A stretch of DNA of 13,076 nt from the NCBI GenBank assembly GCA_012511645.1, contig JAAZFP010000132.1:1-13076 (forward strand). The letters run 5' to 3'. Below are positions 12,748 through 13,076 of this stretch, piece by piece. The first letter of the stretch is position 1, and every line of letters begins with the position of its first letter. The stretch is from Microbacteriaceae bacterium (GTDB lineage: Bacteria > Actinomycetota > Actinomycetes > Actinomycetales > Microbacteriaceae). The notes under the pieces are model-generated. The model ran no database searches. It saw only the letters and a program-made list of their open reading frames with translations, and was not told the DNA's origin. The position numbers and the translations under genes are program-made.

Positions 12748-13076
12748 TCGGAGCCCTTACGCTGTATTGACCCTGCACCGCTGGCAGCAGCCGGTGATCC
12801 GCTCGAATCGACGTCGGCCATTGACGCAAGCGGCACACTTTTGCCGCTCGGATCACCCTTGCTTGATCCGGTGCGCTTCTTCGTGCCACGCGCCCACAAC
12901 CCGGCAACAATCATGCCGGCGATGATGTCCCAGATGCCCCACCAGCCTGCGACGATGGCCATACCTCCGAGCCCACCGAAAAAGGTAAACACCAGACCCA
13001 GGCCGAGACCTGCGTTGCGAATGCCCACCTCAAACGTCATCGCCTTGCGTTCGCGCGTGCCGAGCCCGCCCACGAC
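12744..13076 (-). CDS. BASS-family (bile acid:Na+ symporter type) transporter, C-terminal part
   Basis: The frame stays open to the right edge of the window, so only the C-terminal 110 residues or so are visible; the GTG at 13073 is probably internal. The segment ERKAMTFEVGIRNAGLGLGL, then WWGIWDIIAGMIVAGLWAR, resembles the last helices of the BASS/SBF transporter family, which use sodium to carry bile acids, pyruvate, pantothenate or other organic anions. Two predicted helices are visible. After them comes a tail of about 50 polar residues rich in Lys, Ser, Gly and Asp, longer than in many BASS proteins. The stop overlaps the epimerase start by 4 bp. Confidence 0.7.
   Translation of the reverse strand, partial: VVGGLGTRERKAMTFEVGIRNAGLGLGLVFTFFGGLGGMAIVAGWWGIWDIIAGMIVAGLWARGTKKRTGSSKGDPSGKSVPLASMADVDSSGSPAAASGAGSIQRKGSE

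Overview
The window looks like a stretch of actinobacterial chromosome from near the replication origin, most likely from the family Microbacteriaceae. The evidence is the high-GC codon use, the ssb-linked rpsF-ssb-rpsR-rplI cluster followed by dnaB, a mycothiol-type deacetylase next to pcnA, a DUF6049-like secreted protein, and trxB-trxA. The genus cannot be fixed from the sequence alone. I see no mobile elements, CRISPR arrays, tRNAs or rRNAs.

Layout, left to right. (1) 1-1236 (+): the 3' part of an LssY_C-domain gene, coupled to a four-helix membrane protein. (2) 2134-1233 (-): a six-helix HdeD/DUF308-like membrane protein and a small two-helix membrane protein, which runs tail-to-tail into the previous gene. 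(3) 3633-2251 (-): replicative helicase dnaB. (4) 3634-4170: a 537-bp gap with no credible gene. It holds a cluster of DnaA boxes, two adjacent 10-bp palindromes, an AT-rich patch and the terminator of the ribosomal cluster. (5) 5834-4171 (-): rpsF, ssb, rpsR, rplI. (6) 8124-5957 (-): pcnA and an mshB-like deacetylase, overlapping by 4 bp. (7) 8187-11754 (+): a large DUF6049-like secreted, membrane-anchored protein, then trxB and trxA. (8) 13076-11797 (-): the C-terminal part of a BASS-type transporter and an NAD-dependent epimerase/dehydratase, overlapping by 4 bp.

The coding content is mostly housekeeping: DNA replication, translation, tRNA CCA-end maintenance, thiol redox control and envelope functions. 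The most interesting signals are regulatory. The trxBA operon is preceded by an exact GGAAT-N18-GTT motif, the SigR/SigH disulfide-stress promoter, whose -35 element overlaps the stop codon of the gene before it. The 62-bp pcnA/DUF6049 gap carries two mirror-placed TAnnnT -10 elements, each exactly 6 nt from an ATG, which predicts two divergent leaderless transcripts. Upstream of dnaB lies a cluster of consensus and near-consensus DnaA boxes beside an AT-rich patch, which could be a DnaA-controlled dnaB promoter, a DnaA titration site or a vestigial origin. Finally, the murJ gene that usually sits between the DUF6049 gene and trxB is absent, and no parAB follows trxA, so this origin-proximal segment is rearranged relative to the usual actinobacterial order. 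I did not find a wholly new multi-gene system.
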